From Eunapius fragilis (taxonomy: Eukaryota > Porifera > Demospongiae > Spongillida > Spongillidae): a stretch of DNA of 64,000 bases. The stretch is from the NCBI GenBank assembly GCA_963681505.1, contig OY811977.1, positions 4,841,264 to 4,905,263 of the forward strand. The letters are read 5' to 3'. Made by a program: the position numbers and the translations under genes. The notes under the pieces are model-generated. The model was not told where the DNA came from, did not search any database, and worked only from the letters and a program-made list of their open reading frames with translations. Below are positions 37,583 through 49,009 of the stretch, piece after piece (position 1 is the first letter of the stretch; each line of letters opens with the position of its first letter).

Positions 37583-38032
37583 ATTACCTCAGCTGCAATT
37601 GAGCTTGGCTTTGAACGCGTCTCTTCTGACCAGCGAGCAGCTCTTGAAGCCTTTATGAACGGTTCTGATGTGTTCGTTTGTCTTCCAACTGGAAGTGGAA
37701 AGTCCTTATGCTACTGGGCTCTGCCTACGTTGTTCGACAGACGAGCGGGAAAGACGGATGGGTCAATAGTCATCGTCGTGAGTCCCTTACACGCATTGAT
37801 GAAGGACCAGATAGAGTCGTTAACGAGGAGGAGTGTTTCAGCAGCGTACGCAGGAGACGCAAAAAGCGATGCCATTCTGCTGGACAGGATTGCAGAGGGC
37901 AAATACCAGTTTGTGTACATCAGCCCTGAAATGCTACTGACTGATCAACATCGGCGCAACATGATTGTTACACCAGTATACAAACAGAACCTGATAGCTT
38001 TCGTGGTTGATGAAGCCCACTGTCAAAACTTG
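37583..38032 (+). CDS. RecQ-like SF2 helicase, N-terminal half only
   Basis: The reading opens ITSAAIELGFERVSSDQRAA after an AG at 37582, with the RecQ Q-motif-like DQRAALEAF, motif I LPTGSGKS, motif Ia SPLHALMKDQ, YISPEMLL, and motif II VVDEAHC. It then reaches a plausible donor, CTTG|GTGAGG at 38032, and the expected motif III onward is not found downstream. The ATG at 37655 is internal to the homology, so the true start is likely upstream; 37505 (MAYSNKELHYPFLGTRV) is a candidate first exon. DNA unwinding would need the missing C-terminal domain. Confidence 0.7.
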
Positions 38033-38354
38033 GTGAGGTATTCTAAATAGAGCCAACTTGAAGCATTTATCTAGGAGCCGAAAGCATCTCATGCAAAGCA
38101 CGTGCGAAGGTGCATCGTCTATTTCATCGCGCACTAGACGCCTCAGCAAGGGTAATACGTGCACTGTAGAGGTGCTGTGCAATACCCTTCTCTGATTCTT
38201 AACCGACTCAAAACCACACATAACGCACAACGAACCCATACACAACCAGTTCTCCACACTTCTGAATCTCTCCTGATTTAATGATCTCGTGCGTTACGGC
38301 TGTGATATTACGGACGTAACGGAGGTGATTTCCCAAAGGGTCCGATTCAGACAT
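37934..38354 (-). CDS. Zinc-finger-like frame inside the helicase transposon
   Basis: On the minus strand the frame contains GSLCVMCGFESVKNQRRVL and, 40 residues on, HVLCMRCFRLLDKC, a four-cysteine zinc-ribbon-like arrangement. An ATG at 38354 opens MSESDPLGNHLRYVRNITAV but in a neighbouring frame, so either a frameshift or an intron lies between. It could be the N-terminal zinc finger of the transposase placed in an inverted segment, or a separate small gene. Function unknown. Confidence 0.35.
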
Positions 38355-39016
38355 TATATGTGCGGTCTGAATCACCTGGATTATTATAACCATTGCTAGT
38401 TACTATTAATTTGAACTTAACAAACGATACACGGCCGGTTTTCACCTCTGAATCGCTGCTTGATCACGTGACCACGATTGGTGTCCGAGAAAGCGAGCCA
38501 TCGTGTAAGCTTGGATTCGAGTTCAGAAACAAGTATTTGCGTCATCTGAAGGCGGCTGGTTACGAAGCATACCTGGAGTAAAATAGGCGAAGAAACAAAC
38601 ACAGCCGTGTTAGTGCCTCCACATGTACAGATTGTGGTTCAACCTCCTTTTGCCACACGGGGTGAATCCTGCTCTAGTAAGTAGCAGTGTAATAAGATTT
38701 TGGACATATTTTTTTGCGAATTTATAGGCCTAGGCGACGATTTCGAAGGTGCTGTCGTCGAGAATACTCTACCGGCTGTAGTCAGTTCCGAAAGAGAAGA
38801 GACTCTACCAGCTGTAGTCAGTTCCGAAAGAGAAGAGAGTGCTGTTGGTAAGATAACCATTGCACTTAAGTAAACGTATACTATTATGGTAGATTGTAAG
38901 TGCTACTTTTATATTCAGATGGCCCTTACCCAGTTATTCATTTCATGTCAAGGTTGATGTTTGCACTGGTCTCCAAGGCATAATTTCATTAATTTCAATA
39001 CACCTAGGTTTTGCAG

Positions 39017-40501
39017 AGGTTTTCAATACACGGAGGTTTTGCATACTCGAACTCTGGGGCCTTACAAGTATCTACTTAGATTCCGGATGGCTCAGTTTTC
39101 ACCACAGCAACACAAGGAGGTTTTGGCTTGCATTAACTCATTTAACTTCTCTGGCCATGCAGCTCTCTCAGGAGATATCTCTAAGTACTACTATAAATCA
39201 TTTGTGGGGCGTGATTTCAAAACGTTGGCACAACTAGCACACTGTGTTTCCACCATTGTTAACACCTAGTGAAGCAGACGTATGGTTGGCTCTTTCAAAG
39301 GTATGTGTTACACATTTATGTATGTGTCTTCATTCGTATCATCTGTCTCAGGTGTTCAAGCGGGTATAATTGTGAGAAGTTTACATCATGAAGTCTGTGT
39401 TGTTTTGAATTTGTTCGAGCCACTGATAGACACTGTCCGGAGCTGAGGGAAAAGCTCAAAATTCATCTCCTCCTTCATCTACCTGATCACATGCTTTAGT
39501 TTGGACCTGCATCAGGGTTTAACACCAAAAGGTAAGACTTAATTCTGGCTCAGGGTCTGTGACATTGTTAATCATTCTTTAGATGTGAGAGCTATAATGG
39601 TGCGATTAGGTCTCGTAACATATACGGCAATAAATATGCTCCGAGCAAAGACATTGCCAACAGTTTTGCAATCCAGGAGAGCATACAATTTTTCTGTTCA
39701 GGAGGTCGTTTCGATCCATCAGAAATGCAGTGAGTATTGGTTTTGCCATTTATTTTTAATAATGACTCCTCATCAGGTGTGGTGATGGCCTGCTACAGTT
39801 ATATCAGTCAGCAGAAGTTGTTGAGTTCTTGACAGGAAGGTTACCTACAAGTGATACAGCCATCTGTAGTCATGGGGCACTTCGTAAGGTATTCAGTTGG
39901 CTTTCGTTTTCACTGTGTTGCTACATTATGGTGATACTCTGCAACCTTAGATCAGTGTATGTAAGCCAACTAAAGTTGGGATCTGTGTTGCTTCAAGTAC
40001 ATGGACTTGGGGAGATGTCTGTCACAACTCTGATAGATGAACATATGTTGACTACTGACCTGCAAAGTCATGTCACCTGGGGCAAAGCAACAGTGACAGC
40101 TGAATGTGACACTGTTAATGTGGGTGACTTTGTGCTCAATAATGACAGAGCTGGGTCTCCAGTAAGTCCTCCAGACAGTGTATTCATTATTACATGTGCA
40201 GTACTATAGATGGAGGTAGGGATCCTACTGAGCTAACAGCACCCGCTACTACATATGGATCGTGAAATGGCCAGTGGACAGCCATGCCTCAATGAGTTTG
40301 ATTGCCAGCTTCTGACGCTTACAAAGGTCCTTCAGGTCATTTCTCCTACAGCCATCGTTCGTGCAGTTTCAGTGGTTACTCAACATGTGTTGTGGATTTC
40401 ATGCGTATTGCTACCAGGACAGAACGACAGGAAGCAACTGAAAACAAACTGCGTTTAAAACATGACTGGAGTAATACTATGTTTTGTTATAATGTTTACT
40501 G
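39017..40501 (+). CDS. Transposase-like gene of the TIR element, spliced, slightly damaged
   Basis: Exons with GT-AG borders: 39017-39300, 39352-39531, 39583-39729, 39777-39888, 39951-40161 and a last one ending near 40501. Conserved blocks: FVGRDFKTLAQLA and LLTPSEADVWLALSK; then LREKLKIHLLLHLPDHM and FGPASGFNTKR; CESYNGAIRSRNIYGNKYAP with SKDIANSFAIQES; and the tail RIATRTERQEATENKL. The pattern resembles fungal and animal proteins found with RecQ-type helicases in Academ elements. Damage is light: a frame change near 39240 between LAQLA and FPPLL, and an in-frame TAG in the second exon. The N-terminal part is unclear; 38440-38580 may contribute. Confidence 0.55.
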
Positions 40502-41099
40502 AATTGCAAATGATGTTTTTATCATAAAAGCGAAAAACAAAAATATATATATGAATGCGCTCAATAAGGGATACGGTATACTTTGAACTTCGTTGATGAT
40601 TCATCAGCTATACGGACATGAATCAGGTGCGGTTGATAATGATTCACCCGAGATAATTTAAGAAGCGTATCACCGCGCTGCCAAAAGGATCTGATTCTCC
40701 CGCGTGCTAATAGAGACGTTACGCAAGCGTTAACAGCTCTGATTCGTTGTCAAAAAACTGGCCGTGTACTGCATTAATAATTGCCCGCAGCGCGTGACAG
40801 TGGTATGGCTTAATGTTAATCATGACATACCACTGGCCACGATTTTGCCGAGAGATTCTCTTCCACGTAGTGGTGATGTAATCCATCCACTGCTGTGGCG
40901 TGGGTCTGGGTACGAGACTAGTTTTAATATATGTCCGGGTGCAATAATATCTTTATGTCCAAGGTTTTTTTTTTTAAATAATTGATGTCATCAGTAGGGG
41001 TGTACACTTATTGACTGGAATAGCCCAATGCTGATCCTGAAAAAACATCTGCGCGTGACAGCTACAGAGCAGACCAGTCACCTTGAATCGAACCGAGCT

Positions 41100-41360
41100 T
41101 CAAAGAGGCAGCGTTAACGTTATGAACAGAATTCTGATGCGGTGCGAGCTTCTAAGAGGCAGCGCTATGAACAGAATTCCGACGAGATACGAGCTTTAAG
41201 TATCAGTGGAATTCAGTGTCCAATCGGGTTTCTAAAAGGAGTGTATATTGGAGAAACCCTTCTGCTGTGCGTTCAGCGAAAAGGGCGCTATATCGAAAGC
41301 GTCCGGAAGGGATGCGTGAGGCGGAGAGAACACGTAAAAAGGACTGCTACCCATAGGTGA
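41100..41360 (+). pseudogene. Lys/Arg-rich repeat fragment (KRxxY repeats)
   Basis: The DNA repeats a ~50-bp unit around CTTCTAAGAGGCAGCGCTATG. Translated pieces read RASKRQRYEQNSDEIRA, then in another frame SKRSVYWRNPSAVRSAKRAL and YRKRPEGMREAERTRKKDCY. Such KR-x-x-Y, N/D-P repeats head several large transposon proteins of sponges and cnidarians, Helitron-like ones among them as I recall. No downstream domain follows, so this is a remnant. Confidence 0.35.
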
Positions 41361-41509
41361 GTTATAATGCACGATGTGTGTGTTTTGCTGGCGCGCGTGT
41401 AGATAGTATCCTGTGAAGGAACACACGTCACGTTAAACCACACCCACTGGTGGGAATGATAGAATGGTAAATCTTGGTGGTATCGCGTCTATAGTACAGA
41501 GTTTCATCG

Positions 41510-41515
41510 GGGGGC

Positions 41516-41546
<31 letters not shown>

Positions 41547-41575
41547 TTTGCCCCCCCCCCTGCCATTATATTGCC

Positions 41576-41611
<36 letters not shown>

Positions 41612-41612
41612 T
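41510..41612. repeat. Adjacent poly-G and poly-C runs
   Basis: A G run of over 30 bases at 41511-41544 is followed by two C runs, the second about 35 bases. They could fold back on each other. They truncate the left end of the following MITE. Lengths in an assembly are unreliable for such runs. Confidence 0.8.
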
Positions 41613-42972
41613 TTGAACAGGAAAAATGAAATAGACCTATATGAGCATATTTAAATGTGCGTGCTAATATAAGTATTTCATTTTTCCTTTTCAATCAGAA
41701 GCCTTGTTCCCTTGCTTTTACACCACCATCACCTTTGATTCCTATATACCACCAACCTTCTCGTATAGAAAATGTTTTTATTACTTGTTTCCTAAATTTT
41801 TCTGGTGGATTTGGTATTGTATTTAGTTCTTGAAACATATAGACCCAGACAGCAGCAATCATGACAGATTTATTTTAGAATCTGCAATTTTGTTGAACCA
41901 TTATACTAGTCCCCAGACTACCTCCATTGAGGGAGATAAAGGTTAAAAGCTCTGGCAAAAGCGAAGCATATACATGTAATACATAGGATCATTGTACCCT
42001 AAAGTAAACTGATCTCAAACTACATGTATTATCGGATAAACCATGCATCGCAATACATTACCAAATTGACGTAGCAACTTTGACGTTTTACACCCATATC
42101 AAACAACGCATATAAATATAAAGCGGAGAGATCGAGACGCAGTATCTACCACTGTAACTATAGAGGGTTCTCACTGTGATGTCACAGTCGCCATCTTGAC
42201 AGAGCATACAATATAAAATATATAGAAAACGGTAGCCATCTTGAGAGAACTATGGCAATGCACGGGTTACTATGATCACGTACCATTTCTGAGAACCCTC
42301 TATTACAGAAACTATTCCTTCCATTTTAGTGATATGCCATGCGTGGTCATAAATTATGGATCCAACATTTATCGATGCTGTAATGTACCTTTGAGTGGTC
42401 GCTTTGCTGGTCCTTTCGGACCAGCAAAGCTCGAATGGAATCAGAATTGTTCTTGAGATTGCATGGTAAAACCATCGAATTAGATAACGCTGGTTATTTT
42501 ATACCGGTGCGTCATGAACATTGTGGTAGCTGATGTAATGTGCTATTTGTAGATCAACACCAAATAAGGTACTACTCGCTTTAGCTAATTGCCCGATTGG
42601 TTAGGTGTTTAACAGACACCTGAAGATAACCTGCGGATGCATCCTGAAGCGATTGGTACACTTGGCGTGCTTTACAAACGTTCCTGTCGTGAGTTATGCT
42701 ATCCCGAAGGAAGAAGTAAAAGACGGGAGAAATTTTAGGTGGGACTGGGTACAGAAGATGGGGATGAGTATTTTTGTTCTCTAAAAGTACACGGTCTTAT
42801 GACACATATATAACGCAGAACTGTTCTCCTTTTTGATATTGCTCGATTGCCACTAAAAGCGAAGTGACCCGACTCTTGGCTGTCCCGCTAGACGCGAGTG
42901 ACGTTTTTTTAATGACATTCATGATACTGCAGGATTCCTATATGGAACCTACTCGCGTAGGTTCCGATCGCG
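41613..42972. repeat. 1.3-kb duplicated block, copy 1 (MITE plus flank)
   Basis: Starts with the hairpin MITE copy 4 (41613-41788, left end lost) and runs through non-coding DNA to a small palindrome GGAACCTACTCGCGTAGGTT. It matches 43690-44956 throughout, with an extra ~130-bp segment near 42160-42300 that begins and ends with AGAGGGTTCTCA and its complement. No gene seen. Confidence 0.7.
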
Positions 42973-43598
42973 CGCGCGAGAGTGCAGTGTTATAATTGCG
43001 CATAAACATTGTTAATTCGTTTAATAGTTAGTTAATCGACCCCCAATAAATTACGTCAACTTTTTAGTTATTAAAGAACATATCTTGATTTAACTTCATA
43101 ATTCATTAAAATCTGAAACTCAAAATTTTATAGTGGAAAGCAAAAAAATTCCAAAAACGTTATCGTTAATAATAATTAACGGTTACAACTTACAAGTATA
43201 TATAGCCGTATCCCAGAGAGGGTGCTCCGGGTGCTTCACCCTCCTCGGCCAAAATTGTAACCGGTAATAACGTATTTAAATAGAGTAGGCCCTATGCCAA
43301 ACAATTAAAGGGCCCCCACTTTTCGTATTGGGTCTGAAGCGTACAGCAACCCACTCCCCCCCCCCCCCCCCCCCCCCCCACCCCCCCCCCCCCCTACCCT
43401 CCCCACTTATCGTACCTGGCCTGACCTGAATCACCCCCCTCGCTGACGCCGGCCACTTAAGTAGTGTGCAGGTATTAGTGTCGTGGTCCATTTGAGGTAA
43501 TAAAGTGATGTCTTACTTCGTGCTTGCCTACCAGGGTTAGTATTTCAATCACACAAATAACATCGAAAGTTAGCCGGTCATTAATACAGGTTATTTAT

Positions 43599-43885
43599 AC
43601 AAGTAATAAAAACATTCTCTACACGAGAAGGTTGGTGGTATATAGGAATCAAAGGTGATGGTGGTGTAAAAAGCAAGGGAACAAGGCTTCTGATTGAAAA
43701 GGAAAAATGAAATAGACCTATATAATAGCACGCACATTTAAATATGACAACATGTTGCTAATATAGATCTATTTCATTTTTCCTTTTCAATCAGAAGCCT
43801 TGTTACCTTGCTTTTTACACCACCATCACCTTTGATTCCTATATACCACCAACCTTCTCGTGTAGAGAATGTTTTTATTACTTGT
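43599..43885. mobile_element. Hairpin MITE, copy 5 (most complete, 287 bp)
   Basis: The ends ACAAGTAATAAAAACATTCT and the inverted AGAATGTTTTTATTACTTGT are intact. The two halves are complementary almost end to end (for example CCTTTTCAATCAGAAGCCTT on both arms), leaving a loop of about 30 bp. The best reference copy in the window. Confidence 0.85.
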
Positions 43886-44956
43886 TTCCTGGTGGATTTG
43901 GTATTGTATTTATAGTTCTTGAAACGCATAGAATCAGGTAGCATAAACGTCAACTTGCGCGATGATGACAGGTTTATATTAGAATCTGCAATTCTGTTGA
44001 GGTGTGTACCAAATATTACACTAGTCCTCAGACTATCCGCAAAGGATTGATGAAGGTTAAAAGCGAAGCCATATAATACAAAGGATAAATGTACTCTAAG
44101 TAAACTGATCTCACGCTATAATCAGATAAACCATGCACCACAATACATGACCAAATTGACGTAAGCAACTTTGGCGTTATACACACATTTCAAACAGCGC
44201 ATATAACTATAAAACGGAGAGACGCAGTATCTCTACCGCTGTAACTAAACTATTCCTTCCATTTTAGCGATATACCATGCATGCTCATAATTTATCGATC
44301 CAACATTTATCGATACCTTTGGGTGGTCGTTTTGTTGTTCCTTTCGGTACCGCGCTTGACATACGCACGTTTGGCAGATCTGGCAGCTTATTTCCACTTT
44401 TAAATGCTCGAGTTGGAATCAGAATTGTCCTTGAGATTGCATGGTAAAACCATCGAATTTGATAACGCTGGTTATATTATACTGGTGCGTCATGAACATT
44501 GCGATAGCTGATGTAATGTGCTATTTGTAGATCAATACCAAATAAGGTACAACTAGCTTCAGCTAATTGCCCGATCGGTTAGGCGTCTAACAGATACCTG
44601 AAGATAACATGCGGACACATCCTGAAGCGATTGGTACACATGGCGTGCTTTACAAACGTTCCTGTCGTGAGTTATGCTATCCCGAAGGAAGAAGAAGAAT
44701 AAGACGACGACGGAGGAGAAATTGTAGGTGGAACTGGGTACGGACGATGGGGACGAGTATTTTTGTTCTCTAAAAGTACACCGTCTTATGACACATATAT
44801 AACGCAGAACTGTTCTCCTTTTTGATATCGCTCGATTGCCACTAAGAGTGAAGTGACCCGATTCTTGGCTGTCCTGCTAGACGTGAGTGACGTTTTTTAA
44901 TGACATTCATGATACTGCAGGATTTCTTACATGGAACCTACTCGTGTAGGTTCCAA
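43690..44956. repeat. 1.3-kb duplicated block, copy 2
   Basis: Second copy of 41613-42972, including most of MITE copy 5, ending at the same palindrome (GGAACCTACTCGTGTAGGTT). About 700 bp of other DNA with poly-C tracts (43358-43394) separates the copies. No gene seen. Confidence 0.7.
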
Positions 44957-45004
44957 TACATGTACACTGTGCCTTATGTTCCCTAAGGACGCTCCCTTTC
45001 TTCT

Positions 45005-45671
45005 ATGGATGAACTATTACTATTTCTTACACTGGTCAAGCTAAGTCTTAATTTGATGTTTAATGATCTTGCCTGTCGTTTTCGAATTAACGAAAGTACC
45101 GTTTCCTGTATTTTCCATAGGTGGCTAGAGGTGCTGCATGACAAACTAAAAATTTTACTTATCTGGCTATCACAAGATACTATTAGGGATAATTTGCCAC
45201 TGATATTTAAACAACATTACCCCAGATGCAGATGCATCATTGATTGTTCTGAAATTATTATTGAAACCCCGTCATGTTTTCGTGCCAGGGCACAGACATA
45301 TTCAAACTATAAAAAGCACAATACAGTTAAATTCTTAATTGCCATTACTTCTTGTAGTGCAATTTCATTTCTGTCAGATTATTGGAGTGGTCGTGTTTCT
45401 GATAAGGGTCTTACTCAGGAATCAGGAATTTGGATTTATTAGAACAGTTCTTGCTGTCCTTGGCTTCACTATTGATGAAGATGTCATTTTGCATGTAGCA
45501 AATTTAGAAATACCTGCTTTTACATGGAGGAAGAAGCAGCTATCCCAAGATGAAATTGAAAGGTTCAGACAACTATCCCAAGTTCGCATTCATGTTGAAA
45601 GATGTATTGGATTATTGAAGAACAAGTATGCTATATTGAAAGAAACTGTACCAATATTTCTAGTAAAATGA
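45005..45671 (+). pseudogene. PIF/Harbinger-type (DDE_Tnp_4) transposase fragment
   Basis: The first frame has a helix-turn-helix-like N-terminus (ACRFRINESTVSCIFHRWLE), then the DDE start CIIDCSEIIIETPSCFRARA and YSNYKKHNTVKFLIAITS. After a frame change near 45430 come LEIPAFTWRKKQLSQDEIER and VRIHVERCIGLLKNKYAILK, holding the third acidic residue of the triad. The middle block with the second Asp is missing, so a short internal deletion is likely. These HARBI1-like proteins cut and paste DNA with 3-bp TWA duplications, as at the MITE at 9673. No inverted ends were found. Confidence 0.7.
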
Positions 45672-45735
45672 TTGTGATACTCATGGATCTACCATTGACA
45701 AATTGTTGATAGTTTGTAGTGCATTAACCAATTTA

Positions 45736-47560
45736 TCAGCAAGTATTGTACCTGAATGACATGTCAGTTATTCCATGTATATTTTTTGCGTAACATAGCT
45801 TATTGTATTGTACCTGCATGCAGTGCAATTGTTCTGCATTTGGCATGTATAACTTGATATGATTTGATTGAGCACAATTTGCACAGTACCATTCACCTTG
45901 TGGAATGCAATCTAGACCAACACACCCAACATCTAACCACTCATAAGGACAATTGTCGTCATATCCAATCATAAGTTCGTCCTCCACATTGCAGTACAGC
46001 TCTTCAACTTGCCCAGACAATTGCTGTGTAGAGCTGCAGCTGGTCTCGTCAACTATGCTTGTAGCGTTAGAGGGAGTATCACCTTTACGTAGAAAATGTC
46101 TAGCTTGGGCTGTATTTAGTTCCACACCATCGGATCTCTTGTGATTCTTTCAAGATGCATGCCTCAAGTAGTCCAGCATACATAATCACAATACAATCTG
46201 TCACAAATAGCCAGCTGACCCTGCATGTGTTGTTGGAGGCTTTACATCTCCTTCACTGTGTTCTAAATAGAAGTTGGTTGTGTCAACTGCAGCTGCAAGA
46301 TCACTGTCTTGTATGCTGTATGGACATCTAATCTATCAAACCCTTACCACAGCAGGTGCATGATACAAGTCCATCTGGCAAAGCTCCCAAATGTGGATTC
46401 ACAAATAGACCAGCGTGTTCTATCTTGAAATTCACATGAGTCTTCTTCATTGTCCGCCTGTATTTTTCACAGGCACAAGGCTCCTTTTCCAACCGCCAAT
46501 CAAGAGCAGGAATTCCCCTCCTACCAGAATCTCTTCAACAAGTGACTGTGATTGTGATGAAATACTTCTATGGCATACAGCACTGAATTTGGATGCTGTA
46601 ATCCGACCCTTTTGATTTGAAAACCACAATACAGATTGCGTCTGCAGCTTTGTACACTTCTCTAAGTAGTCTGCTTCTCCTTGTGTTATCTTTAGACCGT
46701 CTCTGAAAATGCGATCACACTATCTCTAGCTCATTGTTGCTTATTGCACTGTATCTTGGTTGACGGAAGTTTATGATTAAGTCTGGTAGCTTCTTAACAG
46801 CCAATGTTAAAGGGGGATGAGCAGACACTAGTGGTTGTAGTTGGATTAAAATTGCAGATTTCGGCATTATTGCCTTCAACCCTTTAATCGTGTGAGAATG
46901 GCTGCCACCGTTTCGAATTGGCGGCCAATATTTGGCTGGTATCATTGGCAGGTTGAGGCGCAACATGAAGCTCTGAATTGGATGTCAGCAATACGAGCAG
47001 GCTGGTGCTAAGTAATAAATATAAGCATTGACATGGGCTTGCAATACAATAGTCATGCAGTTATGCCGTAGTAGAAAGCACTTCATTCCATTGACAAGAG
47101 CTGGATGTAATAGCTGTGACCCATTACGTGTAGCAGCTTCTACTTTGAATAGAATGGCAGCAACATGGGAGCATCCTTCACCTAAGCTGATATAAAAGAA
47201 ATATCATACACATAATAGATATGATTTCATATGATTAAATGTAGTACATTTAGGCTCACCCAGCCATGCAGGTACACTATATCTCCAGCTTTCTTGGTCA
47301 CTACCCAAGCATTGTGAGCATTTTCTAGATTTTTCATACTTGGGTTCACGAGAGCCTTCAGTATCACACAATTGTGTTTCTTGGATCCCATATCTCAACA
47401 GTGCAAACAAATCCACTAGTGAAATAATTGTACTCATCCAATTGCTTGCACTGCAACATTTGCTGGTGTGTGTAGACTCCAGGGCGATCAATAAAGTAGC
47501 AAAAGATATGGCCATATTCAATAGGTGGTCAATGAGACATCTCTCAGCAGTACAGTGGCA
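45736..47560 (-). CDS. SWIM zinc finger - YqaJ nuclease - PHD finger gene, partial
   Basis: Order on the minus strand: a SWIM finger split by an intron (CMAG at about 47271, donor GTGAGC, then GEGCSHVAAILFKVEAATR from 47174); LRQ-type linker NFRQPRYSAISNNELEIV; DGLKITQGEADYLEKC then FSNQKGRITASKFSAVC, the N-terminal motif of lambda-exonuclease/YqaJ nucleases (about 46710-46580); and a PHD finger IGYDDNCPYEWLDVGCVGL with GEWYCANC (about 46010-45880). PHD fingers of this ING-like kind read histone tails. The architecture matches a multi-copy protein family that I recall from sponges and cnidarians. The frame is not continuous in the nuclease region, so part may be spliced out or lost. Cellular role unknown. 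Confidence 0.6.
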
Positions 47561-49009
47561 CTGTGAGTGGCAATGCCCCGTTATGCATTGCATATTCATT
47601 ACTATACTTTCTCATCATACATGTACACTCACCAATTGCTGCTGACTGATGTAACTGTTTGATACTAGCAACAAGACATGAAACTATAAAACAATCACAA
47701 GCATAGCAATATAGGTTAATTAGAGTGTCTGGATCATCTCTGTTCTTTAATTCCATTCTTTGTAAAACATATTTCAACTTTAATTCATCTTCATATACAT
47801 CAAGTAAGTCATATTTGTGTAATGCAGTCCTGGTTGACTTTTTGAAATAATTCTGCCTTTGAGTGACTGCATACCTCAACACCTCATCTTGTAATGTCTC
47901 AGCAGATATATGTGACTTCTTTGGTGTGCCACTAATGATGTTTTGTGCTTCTGGATATGAATATGGAACAATTGATGAAGAGTGCAACTGTATACGATGC
48001 TCAGTGCCACTCACATCAGATTTAATTTCATAGTATCCTCCAGGTAATACATTAATAATCTCACCAACCTGGTTGGGAATAATAACCATTCTATTGGTGT
48101 GTGGTTTATGGAATAAAACCTTTTCATTGTGGTGATACTTTCTGAACTGAAATTTTTTCATGTGTGCCTGCTGGTTTCTGATTGATGATTGTTCTGTTGC
48201 ACTAAATACAGATAGTTCAATTTCTCTGCGCATTAAATTGATGGAGCTAAAAATTGATGCAGCTTCATGAACAGATTCCATAGAAAAGCATTGTGTTGCA
48301 TCATTACAGGTATAATCATCATCAAGAAAAACTGATCTGCCCTTACATCAGTAGCATATGTGGTGGTGTGTGCATATTCCTTGGTTTGAATCATGTATGA
48401 AAAATTGCTTAGTAGTACCAAATATAGATTATCATTAGGCCACAATCCTAATGTTGCAGGACTGAATTGTCCAGACTCCTGGCCATAGAAAGCAGTAAAT
48501 GGATCTTTGTTTATAGTTGAATCCAAGTGTTATTCATAAAGTGTGCAGCTTCAGGTAATAACCATGGCTAAACATCACTTTGCTGATCAGGTGAGAAACT
48601 GAGCAATCTAGCAACTATAAACTGTTTCACCTTTTTATTTAGACTTTCCACCTGCCCCTGGCTCTGTGGATGATAAGGTCATCCATGAATTCTTGAAATA
48701 CCTAGATTTTAACACACAGAAGTCACAATGTTGGCTACAAACTGCTTACCATTGTCTGAGGCATCTGTGCTCTCTAAAGATTGACCACAGTGCTCTGGCT
48801 ACTTCTATTGCTGTTTTTGTACATAAAGGTATTAGCCAACAATATTTACTAAAACAATCCATAATACTCAATACAAGGCGATAATTATGGCTAGACTTCA
48901 AACATAAAGGGCTCTTAGGCCCATACATTTGCAAAAGGTCAATTTGTATCCTCACCATAACAGAGTTAGTTCTGACTGGCTGAGGGGGTGGAGATGCAGC
49001 AGTATTCAA
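47544..49009 (-). mobile_element. Fossil integrase (LTR-retroelement or Ginger type)
   Basis: Retroviral-type integrase core in three recognisable parts: IQIDLLQMYGPKS and LSIMDCFSKYCWLIPL (about 48950-48790), an SDNGKQFV block (about 48750), and a QGQVE-like segment (about 48660). Downstream come DPFTAFYGQESGQFSPATLG and a C-terminal FHKPHTNRMVIIPNQVGEII, HSSSIVPY module. This fits Ginger-like DNA transposons or LTR retroelements; I cannot decide between them, and no terminal repeats were found. It is broken, with several breaks. It lies on the same strand as, and just upstream of, the SWIM-YqaJ-PHD gene. Confidence 0.6.

Larger units (their letters stand above)
37316..40920 (+). mobile_element. 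TIR DNA transposon with RecQ-like helicase, probably AcademH-like
   Basis: 3,605 bp bounded by inverted repeats starting TAGTCTCGTACCCAGACCCA; the left arm (37316-37414) and right arm (40833-40920) match almost perfectly apart from an 8-bp insertion. A perfect 9-bp target duplication GTTTTAATA flanks it (37307-37315 and 40921-40929). It encodes a RecQ-like SF2 helicase N-terminal half (plus strand), a spliced transposase-like gene (plus strand, 39.0-40.5 kb) and a zinc-finger-like frame on the minus strand. Helicase plus a transposase with the H-L-x2-H-L-x-D, F-G-P style block fits the Academ lineage that carries a helicase (AcademH, animals and fungi); that assignment is from memory. It is non-functional as it stands because the helicase is truncated. 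Confidence 0.65.

Noticed and set aside
47204-47599. A 131-codon Cys-rich minus-strand frame as a separate gene
   Set aside because: The SWIM finger reads in another frame across an intron in the same place, which explains the locus better.
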